A stretch of 64,000 nt of DNA from JAWLAT01 sp041395325 (GCA_041395325.1 JAWLAT010000017.1:40747-104746); one strand, 5' to 3'. Positions 43,834 to 52,975 are shown, numbered from the stretch's first letter. Program-made: numbers and translations. Notes: generated by a model not told the origin, from the letters alone.

Positions 43834-43892
43834 CTGAGGGCTGAGGGCTGAGGGCTGAGGGCTGAGGGCTGAGGGCTGAGGGCTGAGGGCTG
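43834..43892 (+). repeat. Heptamer tandem array CTGAGGG (8 perfect copies)
   Basis: Eight perfect copies of CTGAGGG (43834-43889) plus a 3-base partial. Immediately follows ybeD, before lipB. Perfect copies suggest a young or actively slipping array (a VNTR). Related heptamer arrays occur at 13965 and 32042. Confidence 0.9.
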
Positions 43893-43976
43893 CGAGCGTA
43901 GGGTGCGAGCTTCACGAACCCACTAGCGGACCGTGTTTGCCGCAGATCCGACGCTGTACGGAGGTGTCGTTCAAGC

Positions 43977-44666
43977 ATGATCCTGCAAGTCCACGATCTG
44001 GGCCGCCAGGCCTATGAACCGGTCTGGCGAGCCATGAGTGCCTACACCGACGAACGCGGGCCGGACAGTCCCGATCAGTTGTGGCTGGTCGAGCATGAGC
44101 CGGTCTTCACCCAGGGTCAGGCCGGCAAGGCCGAGCATGTGCTGGCCGCGGGCGACATCCCGGTGGTGCAGGTGGACCGGGGTGGTCAGGTGACCTATCA
44201 CGGCCCCGGTCAGCTGGTCGCCTATCCGTTGCTGGACCTGCGCCGGCTGAAGATCGGCGTGCGGCAGCTCGTCGAAGGCCTGGAGCAGGCAGTCATCGAC
44301 ACGCTGGGCGTTTGGGGCATCGACGGGCAGCGTCGCGATGGCGCGCCGGGTGTCTATGTGGGCGGCCGCAAGATCATGGCGCTGGGCCTGCGCGTGCGTC
44401 GCGGCTGCAGCTTCCACGGTCTGGCCTTCAACGTGGCAATGGATCTGAGCCCCTACGCCCGCATCAACCCCTGCGGCTTCACCGGCCTGCAGATCACCCA
44501 GGTGTCCGAGTTGGGTGGGCCAGACACGTTGCCGGCCGTGGCTGCCGAGTTGTTGCCACGCCTGGCGTCGGCGCTGGGCTTTACGGGCTGGGAATCGGTC
44601 GAGGGAAGCAGCGGCCTTGCCGTGGTGCCAGATCAGGGTGCGAATCGGCCGCCGACGGGAGCGTGA
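43977..44666 (+). CDS. lipB: Octanoyltransferase (lipoate synthesis)
   Basis: Transfers octanoate from acyl carrier protein to lipoyl domains. A 229-residue protein with the active-site motif RGGQVTYHGPGQ (68-79), Lys 132 in GGRKIMALGLRVRRG and the catalytic Cys 166 in NPCGFTGL. No lipA follows: the next gene is a chorismatase. The start at 43977 fits the family's N-terminus. Confidence 0.94.
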   Translation: MILQVHDLGRQAYEPVWRAMSAYTDERGPDSPDQLWLVEHEPVFTQGQAGKAEHVLAAGDIPVVQVDRGGQVTYHGPGQLVAYPLLDLRRLKIGVRQLVEGLEQAVIDTLGVWGIDGQRRDGAPGVYVGGRKIMALGLRVRRGCSFHGLAFNVAMDLSPYARINPCGFTGLQITQVSELGGPDTLPAVAAELLPRLASALGFTGWESVEGSSGLAVVPDQGANRPPTGA

Positions 44667-44751
44667 CGGCCCTGACCGGGGGTCGTCGATCGGTTCTGCC
44701 TGAACCCGCTATCATCGCGAGTTGGCTGCACAGGGGAGCGCGACCTCACCC

Positions 44752-45720
44752 ATGACTGGAATGGCAGAACCGGCGTCGGCTCGGCGCTGGTTGATACGGC
44801 ATGAGCGGCCGCAGCCGCAATCGGGTCTGTTGGCGCAGTGGCGCTTTGGACTGAAGCCGCGGGAAGACGATTTCTGCGTGGTCGACCTGCCGGTGTTGCG
44901 GGACCTGAGCGAATGCTGGTTGCCGCACGGCCGGTTGCGCTACGGCCAGCTGGGCGCAGCCCAGTTCGTTGCCGACGACGAGCTGATGATGGCCGAGCTG
45001 AAGCTCTCCGAGCACGATTTCGCCGACTTCCCGGATCTGTGCGAGGAGGCCTACCGGCGGTTGATGGACTATGCCCGCGCCTCGGGCTATCCCTTTGTGC
45101 TGCGAGTCTGGAACTACTTCTCGGCGATCAATGGCGGTGAGGGTGACGAGCAGCGCTACAAGCTGTTTTGCAGTGGTCGGCAGCGGGCATTGGAACGGGG
45201 CTGGTTCGACGAGGATCCGGCAGCCACCGTGATCGGTCGTCCGGGCGACTCCTCGCGCCTGCAGGTCATCTGGCTGGCATCCAAGACGCCGGGCCGCTGT
45301 CTGGACAATCCACGCCAGGTCACGCCACGGCGCTACCCGCGCGACTATGGCCCGACCCCGCCACGCTTCTCCCGCGCGATGTTGTGGGAGGGTGCACGCG
45401 GCGGCCTGCTGTTGATCAGTGGCACGGCGAGCCTGGTTGGACATGCCTCGCAGCACGCCGACGATCTGCCAGCACAGGTGGCCGAGATCCGTCGCAACAT
45501 CGACAGTCTGCTGGTGCAGGCCGGCGATGTGCGTGGACGCACGATTGGCTACGGCCCCGGCACCGTATTGCGGGTCTACGTGCGCGACAGCGAACGCATG
45601 ACCGAGGTGCAACAGCTGGTCGATCAGCTTTTTCCCGCGGATGTCAGTGCACTGATCATGGAGGGCGAGGTGTGTCGACCGGAACTGATGGTGGAGATCG
45701 AAGCGGTAGTGCAGCTGTGA
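44752..45720 (+). CDS. xanB2: XanB2-like chorismatase (3-/4-hydroxybenzoate synthase)
   Basis: A protein of about 322 residues (start at 44752, ATG; upstream TTG at 44722 and ATG at 44761 are alternatives). It matches chorismatases of the XanB2/Hyg5/FkbO group: YPFVLRVWNYFSAINGGEGDEQRYKLFC, IGRPGDSSRLQVIWLASKT, NPRQVTPRRYPRDYGP, LISGTASLVGHASQH. XanB2 of Xanthomonas hydrolyses chorismate to 3- and 4-hydroxybenzoate, precursors of xanthomonadin pigment and ubiquinone. No xanthomonadin cluster is visible here, so ubiquinone supply is the safest reading (no ubiC gene is present in the window). Confidence 0.88.
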   Translation: MTGMAEPASARRWLIRHERPQPQSGLLAQWRFGLKPREDDFCVVDLPVLRDLSECWLPHGRLRYGQLGAAQFVADDELMMAELKLSEHDFADFPDLCEEAYRRLMDYARASGYPFVLRVWNYFSAINGGEGDEQRYKLFCSGRQRALERGWFDEDPAATVIGRPGDSSRLQVIWLASKTPGRCLDNPRQVTPRRYPRDYGPTPPRFSRAMLWEGARGGLLLISGTASLVGHASQHADDLPAQVAEIRRNIDSLLVQAGDVRGRTIGYGPGTVLRVYVRDSERMTEVQQLVDQLFPADVSALIMEGEVCRPELMVEIEAVVQL

Positions 45721-46250
45721 CCGAGCAGCGCTTCATGGCGGCCTTCAATCGCATCGAACGCTGGGTAGAGGACCGTTATGGCATCCCGATCCGCATCTCC
45801 GATGTGCCCGATCCCTTCACCGGTGACCTGGACGGGGCCGAGATCAAGGTCGATCACGACGTCACTCCGGAGGATGCGCTGTTCATCGTCGCGCATCTGT
45901 TCGGCCACACCGTGCAGTGGAATCTGTCCGAGCGCGGCCGCACGCTGGGCGTGCAGTCACCCGATCCGGGTATCTCCGAAGCACGCCTGGCCGAGCTCTA
46001 TGACTATGAGCTGGAAGCGGCGCGATTGAGTCTGGCGCTGTTTCACGAAGCCGGCGTGACCGATCTGGATCAGTGGGTCAGCGACTATTTCCACTGCGAC
46101 TGGCGCTATCTGGCGCATTTCTACCGCACCGGTGAGAAGCGCCCCTTCCGCAGTTTCTGGCAGGACGGCGGCCCGGCCATCGAGCCACTGGAAATCCCCG
46201 CCTTTCAGGCCACCTGCTGGCGCGCTCGCTCGGGCGGCATCGTGCTCTGA
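45717..46250 (+). CDS. Protein with degenerate HxxxH metallopeptidase-like motif
   Basis: A 177-residue protein starting at a GTG that overlaps the chorismatase stop (GTGA), so translationally coupled; an internal Met at 45735 is an alternative start. ALFIVAHLFGHTVQWN has the shape of a zinc-peptidase helix, but the catalytic Glu of HExxH is Leu here (HLFGH), while a later ELYDYELEAARL could supply an acidic residue. So it may bind zinc without classic peptidase activity (inference). Function unknown; linked by operon to the chorismatase. Confidence 0.68.
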   Translation: MTEQRFMAAFNRIERWVEDRYGIPIRISDVPDPFTGDLDGAEIKVDHDVTPEDALFIVAHLFGHTVQWNLSERGRTLGVQSPDPGISEARLAELYDYELEAARLSLALFHEAGVTDLDQWVSDYFHCDWRYLAHFYRTGEKRPFRSFWQDGGPAIEPLEIPAFQATCWRARSGGIVL

Positions 46251-46254
46251 TGCC

Positions 46255-47703
46255 CTACTCGAAGCCGTCGGCAAGCAGCTCGTCGGCGAGCGCATAACCG
46301 GTGACGGTTCCGGACTGAATCTGGGTCAGACCGGCAGGGACATCCGGGCGCAGCGGTTCGGCGCCGATCCAGATCAGTGCCCCGCCGCTAAGCGTGTGAC
46401 TCGGCTCATCCCAGCTGGCCCCGCTCACATCGACCAGATGATCGACGGCCACCAGGGCGAAAAATTCGGTCGCGCTCAGCGGATTGCCCAGCTCGTCGCT
46501 GAAGGTAGCACCGGTGCTGTCGACCAGCAGACCCTGAATCTGCAGCAAGGGCTCGGCCACGGCCTGCACCGGTCCACGCAGGCGCACATCGGCTGGATCT
46601 GGATTGCCGCGTTCACGCACGCGGGTGGCATGGGCCTGGCCGCTGCTGTCGAGATAGCCGCGGACCTCCACCTGCGTCGGGGTGTTCAGTCCGTTGGCGA
46701 CGATGCCGTCCTCGTCGCGCAGCTGGGCCGTGGCCAGCACCGACACACCGAAGGGCCGCAGCGATTCGCCGGGCGTGACTTGAGCCGGCGTCATCGGCGC
46801 CTCGAAGCGAACCACCGGTCGGACGAATTCAACCACCGCGGCGGCGAACTGCTGGGCATCGACGTAGCTGCCATCGACGCTGACCGCCACGCCCTCGGCG
46901 AGGTCGTCCACGGTTCCGAACTGATAGAGGGTGTTGCCGTCGGTGACCACGGTCAGGCCACCCAGCTCGAAACTGCCGTTGGCGACTGCACCCACCAGAC
47001 CCTGAATGAATCCGGCAGCACCAGCCGTGCCGGGCGGGACCAGTTCAATGCAGTCGGCGCGCTGCAGGTTGCCGAGAACCGAGCCCGGCGGGAAATTGGC
47101 CACCGCGGGCGCCCGCAAGGACAGCACGCTGCCCACCGGGGGCGGCGTGCTCGGACAGTTGTTGAACTGCACACCCGCGTAGGCGACGGTCTGCGCACCG
47201 ACGTCCAGCGTGCCAGCGCCGGTATCGACCGCAGTCACCGGCCCGGTCAGCAGAAAGCTGTTGCCAGCACCGCCGCGGCGTTCCACCAGCGTCGCCAGCA
47301 CGCTGCCATTGGTGTCGACCAGGCCGGCCACCACAAAGGTTGTGCCCAGGGGCGCCTGCAAAGGCACGGCGGCATTGACCAGTACGGTGTCGGCCGTCGC
47401 GGTGATCGCCTGGCCCAAAACCTCCAGCGGATCGTTCCCGGTTACAGGTCCGATGAGCGTGTAGCTGAACACCGGCGCCGGCAGGCCACCCTCAATCGTG
47501 GCAGCGCTGCTCCAGCTGGCCTGCATGCCATCGGGATATTGCTGCAGCTGCGCCAACGTGGCCGGCATTTCGTCGATGACCACCGGGGTGTCGAGCGGCA
47601 GCGTCACAGGCCGGCCATTGAGACTGAAACTCAGCTCGCCGGCCAGGGCCAGTGAATTACCCAAGGCAACACCCGCAATGACGCCCAAGTACCTGTACTT
47701 CAC
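46255..47703 (-). CDS. Secreted DUF5666-like repeat protein with C-terminal DGFE
   Basis: About 482 residues from a GTG at 47703, chosen for AGGGGGTC just upstream and the signal peptide that follows (GVIAGVALGNSLALA-GEL). The body has several DUF5666-like beta repeats (TLIGPVTGNDPLEVLGQAIT, FLLTGPVTAVDTGAGTLDVG, LRGPVQAVAEPLLQIQGLLV). Two Cys (NNCPS, ADCIE). It ends LADELLADGFE, a tail shared with the FG-GAP protein at 48824. Probably a secreted or surface protein; function unknown. Convergent with the gene before it. Confidence 0.78.
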   Translation of the reverse strand: MKYRYLGVIAGVALGNSLALAGELSFSLNGRPVTLPLDTPVVIDEMPATLAQLQQYPDGMQASWSSAATIEGGLPAPVFSYTLIGPVTGNDPLEVLGQAITATADTVLVNAAVPLQAPLGTTFVVAGLVDTNGSVLATLVERRGGAGNSFLLTGPVTAVDTGAGTLDVGAQTVAYAGVQFNNCPSTPPPVGSVLSLRAPAVANFPPGSVLGNLQRADCIELVPPGTAGAAGFIQGLVGAVANGSFELGGLTVVTDGNTLYQFGTVDDLAEGVAVSVDGSYVDAQQFAAAVVEFVRPVVRFEAPMTPAQVTPGESLRPFGVSVLATAQLRDEDGIVANGLNTPTQVEVRGYLDSSGQAHATRVRERGNPDPADVRLRGPVQAVAEPLLQIQGLLVDSTGATFSDELGNPLSATEFFALVAVDHLVDVSGASWDEPSHTLSGGALIWIGAEPLRPDVPAGLTQIQSGTVTGYALADELLADGFE

Positions 47704-47853
47704 GGCGACCCCCTGTGGCTGCCGAGCCATCTATCTACGCTGTCTAATATGCAGGGCATTCGACAGTTTGCAAGGCCTCTGGGTGTTTTCCCTGGCTCAC
47801 CTGGGTGAAGATGCCGCTTTCGCCGGGCCGGCTGCCCACCCATGAGGTGATCG

Positions 47854-48384
47854 ATGTCCGCTTTGCTGTCCATGATGCTGCTGTCTGCCGTGCACAACGC
47901 GGCGATCGATTGCGATGCGCTGCTGACCGAGCAGCGTGAGCCTGCCTTGCAGTTGGACTACCAGGCTTTCGATCAGACCTCGGGGTCGGGATTTCGGGTG
48001 CTGGCCGAAGCCGGCTGCTCCCGCCAGGCCGGCGATTTGATCGAGGAGTACATGGCCACCACCGGTGCCGAGCAGAACTCGCTGCGCTGGCATCTGGCGC
48101 AGCTGCGCGGCGAGGCGGACCAGATCGACGAAGCCATCGTCGCCGCCCGCTCCACGCTGAAAGCGGACGAAGCGCCCACCGACGAGTTCCGCTGGAACGC
48201 CCACGTACGCGCCTATCTGGCCTTCCTGCAGCAAAACCGCGTGGCCTTCGATGCGGCTCTGGCCGAGTTGCTGGCGCACGTCCAGGATCACCAGGGCAAC
48301 GCGATCAATGCCGGTTTCTGGCGCAAGCTGGAGCCCCATTTCGAGCAAGGCTACGCCGCTGCGGTGCGGCTCGGCATGCAATAG
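47854..48384 (+). CDS. Small secreted TPR-like protein, unknown
   Basis: A 176-residue protein with a weak signal (MSALLSMMLLSAVHNAA) and helical repeats (LIEEYMATTGAEQNSLRWHL, FRWNAHVRAYLAFLQQN). Two Cys (DCDALL, GCSRQA). The fold looks like a short alpha solenoid. No family. It precedes the VOC gene by 11 bases, so the two may be co-transcribed. Confidence 0.62.
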   Translation: MSALLSMMLLSAVHNAAIDCDALLTEQREPALQLDYQAFDQTSGSGFRVLAEAGCSRQAGDLIEEYMATTGAEQNSLRWHLAQLRGEADQIDEAIVAARSTLKADEAPTDEFRWNAHVRAYLAFLQQNRVAFDAALAELLAHVQDHQGNAINAGFWRKLEPHFEQGYAAAVRLGMQ

Positions 48385-48395
48385 GGCCACAGGTC

Positions 48396-48785
48396 GTGCT
48401 GCACCATCTCTCGCTCGGCGTTCGCGATCTGACCCTGTCGATCCGTTTCTACGATGCCGTGCTGGCCGAACTGGGCCTGGTTCGAGTCTGGTCCGATCTG
48501 CGGCCCGGCGAAGCGGGTCAGGGCGTCGGCTACGGACCCGTCGGCGCGGACGATCTGCTGGCACTCAAGCAGCGTGACGAGGCTTGCGCTTCGCCCGGAT
48601 TCCATCTTGCCCTGGTCGCAGGCAGCCACGAAGCGGTCGAGCGCTTTCATGCGTGCGCCCTGGCCTGCGGTGGAGCGGATGCCGGCGTGCCCGGGTTGCG
48701 GCCGCAGTACGGCGCTCGCTACTACGCCGCCTTCGTGACCGATCCGGATGGCCACCGGCTGGAAGCGGTCTGCCTCGGACCCTGA
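48396..48785 (+). CDS. VOC family (glyoxalase/bleomycin-resistance fold) protein
   Basis: A 129-residue one-domain VOC protein starting at GTG. LHHLSLGVRDLTLSIRFYDAVLAELGLVRVW is the N-terminal beta-alpha-beta module, and YAAFVTDPDGHRLEAV the C-terminal one, with His (HHLS) and Glu (RLEAV) in metal-ligand positions. Members bind small ligands or do metal-dependent isomerisation; no specific reaction can be assigned. Confidence 0.85.
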   Translation: MLHHLSLGVRDLTLSIRFYDAVLAELGLVRVWSDLRPGEAGQGVGYGPVGADDLLALKQRDEACASPGFHLALVAGSHEAVERFHACALACGGADAGVPGLRPQYGARYYAAFVTDPDGHRLEAVCLGP

Positions 48786-48823
48786 ACGACCCGAATCCGT
48801 CGCCAGAACAGGGCACCAGTCGG

Positions 48824-50119
48824 CTACTCGAAGCCGTCGCGCAGCAACTCCTCCCTAAAGCGATAGAACGCACCTTGCGCGATCGCTTGCGTGCCAAATT
48901 GCGGAGCACCGCCCAGATACTCGGTGTCGTTGTTGAACAGCACCGCCTCGCCGAAGCGGCTGGCCAGGGTTGAGGTACGGATCAGCCGGCGGGTCGCGAC
49001 CCAGCTGTTGGTCCCCTGGCGGCGATAGACATAGGCGCGACCGCGCTCGCCGGCAACACCGGGTGCGCCGATCAGCAGGTCTTGGTCATGGATGCTCACC
49101 GCATAGCCGAATTCGGCGCCATCGACGGGCTCGGGGCTGAGGACGGTGGCCCGATAGGTCCATTGATTGCCGTCCAGTTCGTAGACGATGACCGCCCCGA
49201 TTTCGGGGCCGGTTTCCGTTTCGCGCAGCCGTGGTGCGCCGATGGCCAGGATTCCGTTGCGGACATCCATGCTCCAGCCCATGCGCGCGGGCTGTTCCTG
49301 CGGCAGGCCCGGGGGTAGCGGCAACTGGGCAACCTGTGGCCAATTGCTGCCCACATTCGGCCGCTGGAACTGGTAGACCCGTCCAGGGAAGACCATCGCG
49401 TTGAGGTTGTTGTAGCTGGGCATGCCGACGAACAGGGTGTCGCCGGTCATCGCCATTGCATGGCCGAAAGCCGCACCAGGGACGTTGATCGGCGCCAGAA
49501 TACTGGTGCGTACGCTCCACAGGGGCCCGCCGCCATCCGGCCTGGCAAAGGCCCGCTCGAGGATGCTGACGCTGCCGGCATTCTGGTTGTTGGCGACCCT
49601 GGCCGCGGCCAGCCACACGCCGGAGGCGGCCAGACTCATGTGCGTGGAGGTGCCCTGCGCGCCCGTGGACGCCAGGTTGACCGTGTCATCCAGCCCAATG
49701 CCGCTGGCGACCACGTTGTAGATCCGCACTTGATGATTGGCACCGTTGTTGGTGAGCTGACTGACATAGAGTCGGTCGCTGGCGCTGGTCATCGCTTCGC
49801 CCAGCATGGCGTCGGTTCCCAGCGGTGCGTCATAGGTTTCGCCGGCCGCAATCTGAAACTGTCCTGAGCTCTGGCGCCGCAGGCGCGAGAAGCTGCCCTC
49901 GAGCTGACCTCCCTGTGCGTGCATGGGAGAGCTGGCGAAGATGTCATCACCGACTCGAGTCAATTGGGCGCCAAACCAGCCAGCGTAGTCGCCTGCGCCA
50001 GCCTGGCCTTGAATTTCGTTCAGGTCGGCGAGGTTGCCGGCGTTGGCCGCCGGCATCAGCGCCAGCGCCAATGCGGCGAGCGCAAACCGCGTCGTGCGGG
50101 GAGAGAAGGGCAAGGGCAT
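48824..50119 (-). CDS. Secreted FG-GAP repeat protein with C-terminal DGFE
   Basis: A 431-residue protein with a clear signal peptide (ALAALALALMPAANA-GNL; start at 50119 with GGAG upstream). Beta-propeller repeats of the FG-GAP type are visible: AQLTRVGDDIFASSP, FGHAMAMTGDTLFVGMPSYN, MGWSMDVRNGILAIGAPR, FGYAVSIHDQDLLIGAPGVAGERGRAYVY. It ends FREELLRDGFE, like the DUF5666-like protein nearby. Probably surface-exposed. It diverges from another FG-GAP protein at 50290. Confidence 0.8.
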   Translation of the reverse strand: MPLPFSPRTTRFALAALALALMPAANAGNLADLNEIQGQAGAGDYAGWFGAQLTRVGDDIFASSPMHAQGGQLEGSFSRLRRQSSGQFQIAAGETYDAPLGTDAMLGEAMTSASDRLYVSQLTNNGANHQVRIYNVVASGIGLDDTVNLASTGAQGTSTHMSLAASGVWLAAARVANNQNAGSVSILERAFARPDGGGPLWSVRTSILAPINVPGAAFGHAMAMTGDTLFVGMPSYNNLNAMVFPGRVYQFQRPNVGSNWPQVAQLPLPPGLPQEQPARMGWSMDVRNGILAIGAPRLRETETGPEIGAVIVYELDGNQWTYRATVLSPEPVDGAEFGYAVSIHDQDLLIGAPGVAGERGRAYVYRRQGTNSWVATRRLIRTSTLASRFGEAVLFNNDTEYLGGAPQFGTQAIAQGAFYRFREELLRDGFE

Positions 50120-50289
50120 GGGAAGCACTCCGTCTGACGGGAGCACTCAGTCTTCTGCGCCACATTGATGCCGACCATTCCCCGATATTGGGGGGGCGGT
50201 TCTTGCGAATCTGCTCGACGAAGGTCGGCCGCTACCCGCCGTGCCGTTAGCCTTGCCCGGTCCCCCGACCCCGGACTCGAGGATCTCCC

Positions 50290-52419
50290 ATGCTTCGTTC
50301 GATGTTGTTGAGCGTCTGTCTGTGTTGCGGCGTGCCACTGTGGGCTCAGGTGCAGCCCCAGCCGGCGCCGGTTCTCGAAGGGGCCTGGGAGATGCAGGCC
50401 GTGCATTGGCGCAGTGGCGAGCGCTCGCAGTCGATTGATCCGGCCCAGCCCGGACTGTTCCTGTTCACGCCGACGCATTATTCGATCATGTGGTCACCCT
50501 CGCAGGGGCCCCGGGTGCCCTTCGCCAAGCTGGCCGAGCCGACCGAAGCCGAAATACTCGCTGGCTTCCGTTCGATCGTCTTCAACGGCGGTCGCTATGA
50601 GGCCACGGCCGATACCGTCACCACCACGGCGATGGTGGCCAAGGTGCCGGGCTTCGAGGGCGGTCAGCAGTTCTATCGCTACCACATCGACGGCGAGCTG
50701 CTGCACCTGACGATGTTCGACGAGACCTATCCGGACGGCAGCAAGCCGGCGTGGTCGGGCCGCGTGGAGACCGAGTTCGTCCTGCGTCGAGCGGCCGCTG
50801 CGGTCGCACCGAAGCCCTCCATCGGCGCTGCCATGTCGGCACTGCAGGCCGGCGACGGGGAGTCGGCGCGTGCCATGGCAACGCAGCTGACCGAACTGGA
50901 GCCCGGCAACGCGATGGCCTGGCGGACCCTGGGATCAATCTGCATCAGTCTCAAGGATCTGCCGTGTGCCCGCGCGGCGTTGCGGCAAGGACTGGAGCTG
51001 ACGCCGGATGCGCCTCAGCTGCTCTACAACCTGGCAGTGGTCGACAGCCTGGGCGATGATCAGGACGTCGCGCTGGCCCATCTGGCACAGATTCGTCAGA
51101 GCCGCCGTTTCGATCTGACGGGGGCTACGGTGGACCCCAACCTTGCAGCGCTCAAGAATGATCCCCGTTTGCTCGCCTTGCTGCCGACTGCCGAGGAATT
51201 CGCCGATCCCTTTGTGGAGCCGGTCAAGATCGTCCGCCAGTGGGTGGGCGAAGCGAGCGGCGATCAGTTTGGCTGGATCGCCCGCGACATCGGTGATGTG
51301 GATGGCGACGACATTCGCGACTTCGTCACCTCGGCGCCGCTGAAGCACACGACCGGTGAAAAAGCCGGGCGCATCTACGTCTACTCGACGGGCACCGGCG
51401 AGCGGTTGTGGCAAGCCGATGGCGAGCCGGGTGACCAGCTCGGCAATGGCATCGAGGCCGCTGGTGACGTCGACGGCGATGGCATCGGCGATGTCATTGC
51501 CGGCGCACCGGGCGGGAACCGGGCAGTGGTCTATTCCGGGGTCGATGGCGCCGTCCTGCTGCAGTTGCATGGCGAGGCCGAGGGCGACAACTTCGGCCAG
51601 CACGTCAGCACGATGGGCGATGTCAACGGCGATGGTCACGCCGACCTGCTCACTGCCGCACCGGGCCATGATGCGGTCGGCGCCGACGCCGGGCGCGCCT
51701 ATGTCTACTCCGGCAAGGACGGTCAGCGCCTGTGGCAGGTGGACGGTGAAGCCGCCGGCGACGGCTTCGGCAGCACGGTCTACGGCTACAACGACGGTCG
51801 GACCCAGTTGCTGGTGGTCGGTGCGCCCGCTGCCGGCCCGCGCGACACCGGGCGGGTCTACGTCTATCGGGGACTGCAGGACACACCGGCCTTCGTCATC
51901 GATTCCGATGAGACCGGCGGCGCCCTGGGTGCCATGTTCGCCGCGGTGCTGGGAGACGTCGATGGCGACGACTATCCGGACGTCTACGCTTCGGACTGGG
52001 CCAACAGTGCCAAGGGACGCGGAACCGGACGTGTCTATGTCCACTCGGGCGCCACCGGCGAGCGGCTCCACACCTTCACGGGTGAAACCGCCGGTGAGGG
52101 TCTAGGCACCACGTTGGCGGTGGCCGGCGATGTCGATGGCGATGGTCACGCCGACCTGATCGTCGGGGCATGGCAATACGGCGCTGCCGCCGTCTCGGGC
52201 GGTCGCGCCTATCTCTATTCGGGCAAGACCGGCGAGCTGTTGCGGACCTACACCGGCAAGATGCCGGGCGAGACCTTTGGTTTTGATGCGGTCGGGATCG
52301 GCGATGTGGACGCTGACGGGATGCAGGAGCTGCTGATCACCTCGGCCTGGAGCAGCATCCGCGGCTATCGCTCCGGTCGCGTGCTGGTGATCTCCTCTGG
52401 TGTGGAGCAACACCGCTGA
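50290..52419 (+). CDS. Secreted lipocalin-like / TPR / FG-GAP propeller protein
   Basis: A 709-residue protein with a signal peptide (VCLCCGVPLWA-QVQ). Residues ~28-165 are lipocalin-like (LEGAWEMQAVHWRSGER, FYRYHIDGELLHLTMFDETYPDG). Residues ~175-300 are TPR-like. From ~318 to the end there are seven FG-GAP blades with Ca-binding-type loops such as DVDGDDIRD, DVDGDGIGD, DVNGDGHAD and DVDADGMQE, alternating with GRxYVYSG strands. A three-part fusion of this kind is unusual. No DGFE tail. Function unknown; extracellular beta-propeller suggests adhesion or enzyme support. Confidence 0.82.
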   Translation: MLRSMLLSVCLCCGVPLWAQVQPQPAPVLEGAWEMQAVHWRSGERSQSIDPAQPGLFLFTPTHYSIMWSPSQGPRVPFAKLAEPTEAEILAGFRSIVFNGGRYEATADTVTTTAMVAKVPGFEGGQQFYRYHIDGELLHLTMFDETYPDGSKPAWSGRVETEFVLRRAAAAVAPKPSIGAAMSALQAGDGESARAMATQLTELEPGNAMAWRTLGSICISLKDLPCARAALRQGLELTPDAPQLLYNLAVVDSLGDDQDVALAHLAQIRQSRRFDLTGATVDPNLAALKNDPRLLALLPTAEEFADPFVEPVKIVRQWVGEASGDQFGWIARDIGDVDGDDIRDFVTSAPLKHTTGEKAGRIYVYSTGTGERLWQADGEPGDQLGNGIEAAGDVDGDGIGDVIAGAPGGNRAVVYSGVDGAVLLQLHGEAEGDNFGQHVSTMGDVNGDGHADLLTAAPGHDAVGADAGRAYVYSGKDGQRLWQVDGEAAGDGFGSTVYGYNDGRTQLLVVGAPAAGPRDTGRVYVYRGLQDTPAFVIDSDETGGALGAMFAAVLGDVDGDDYPDVYASDWANSAKGRGTGRVYVHSGATGERLHTFTGETAGEGLGTTLAVAGDVDGDGHADLIVGAWQYGAAAVSGGRAYLYSGKTGELLRTYTGKMPGETFGFDAVGIGDVDADGMQELLITSAWSSIRGYRSGRVLVISSGVEQHR

Positions 52420-52444
52420 TCGATACGGGTAGGAATTCGAGCCC

Positions 52445-52975
52445 TCAGGTCGGGCACTGCAGCTCCCATTGCAGGTGCGTACGCAGGCGCGCGGAGGCCT
52501 GTTGCAGCAAGCGACCCAGGCGCAGCGCCTGGCGCGTGCTCCCGAGCATGCCGTCGGCGCGCAGCGTCTCCAGCCTGAGGCGCAACCGGCAACCCTCGGC
52601 GATGGGCCGCAGCCAGAGATCGAGCAACAGGATGTCGGCCGGCTGGCGCAATGACAGGACGATGCGACTGTCTGGCTGAAAGTCGAGCACCTTGAGCAGG
52701 GTCGGCTGGCCGCGCCAGGTCAGGCAGGCCAGGTCTCCGCGCTGGCACAGGCCCGGCGGCAGTGGATGCAGATCCTCTGCCTGTGGCCACCAGCGAGGCA
52801 AGCAGGCCAGATTGCGCAGGCAGGCGAATGCGCGTTCGCGCGGGCAAGCCAGCAACAGCTGGCGATCGAGGGTCAGCCAGTCGCCGCTGTCCCTCAGGCC
52901 TTCTGCACTACGCTCATCGAGTGACGGCTGGGACCAGCGGGCGGCCGTGGGTAGTGGCAACGCAGGGTTCGTCAT
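52445..52975 (-). CDS. SRPBCC-like (START-type) protein
   Basis: A 176-residue cytoplasmic protein. Central segment LDRQLLLACPRERAFACLRNLACLPRWWPQAED is the start of a polyketide-cyclase/START fold; LLLDLWLRPIAEGCRLRLRLET is the beta sheet. The family binds lipids or aromatic ligands. The start at 52975 is the first good Met (VSVMTNPALP). It is convergent with the FG-GAP gene and upstream of nothing on its strand. Confidence 0.6.
   Translation of the reverse strand: MTNPALPLPTAARWSQPSLDERSAEGLRDSGDWLTLDRQLLLACPRERAFACLRNLACLPRWWPQAEDLHPLPPGLCQRGDLACLTWRGQPTLLKVLDFQPDSRIVLSLRQPADILLLDLWLRPIAEGCRLRLRLETLRADGMLGSTRQALRLGRLLQQASARLRTHLQWELQCPT

Noticed and set aside
43834..43892. Heptamer array as CRISPR
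   Set aside because: Unit is 7 bases with no spacers; it is a simple tandem repeat.
44722..44751. TTG start giving a 332-residue chorismatase
   Set aside because: No good ribosome site at suitable distance; the ATG at 44752 is nearer to the usual N-terminus.
46132..47655. 507-codon plus-strand frame over the DUF5666-like gene
   Set aside because: The minus strand shows a signal peptide, DUF5666-like repeats and the shared DGFE tail; the plus-strand frame has none.
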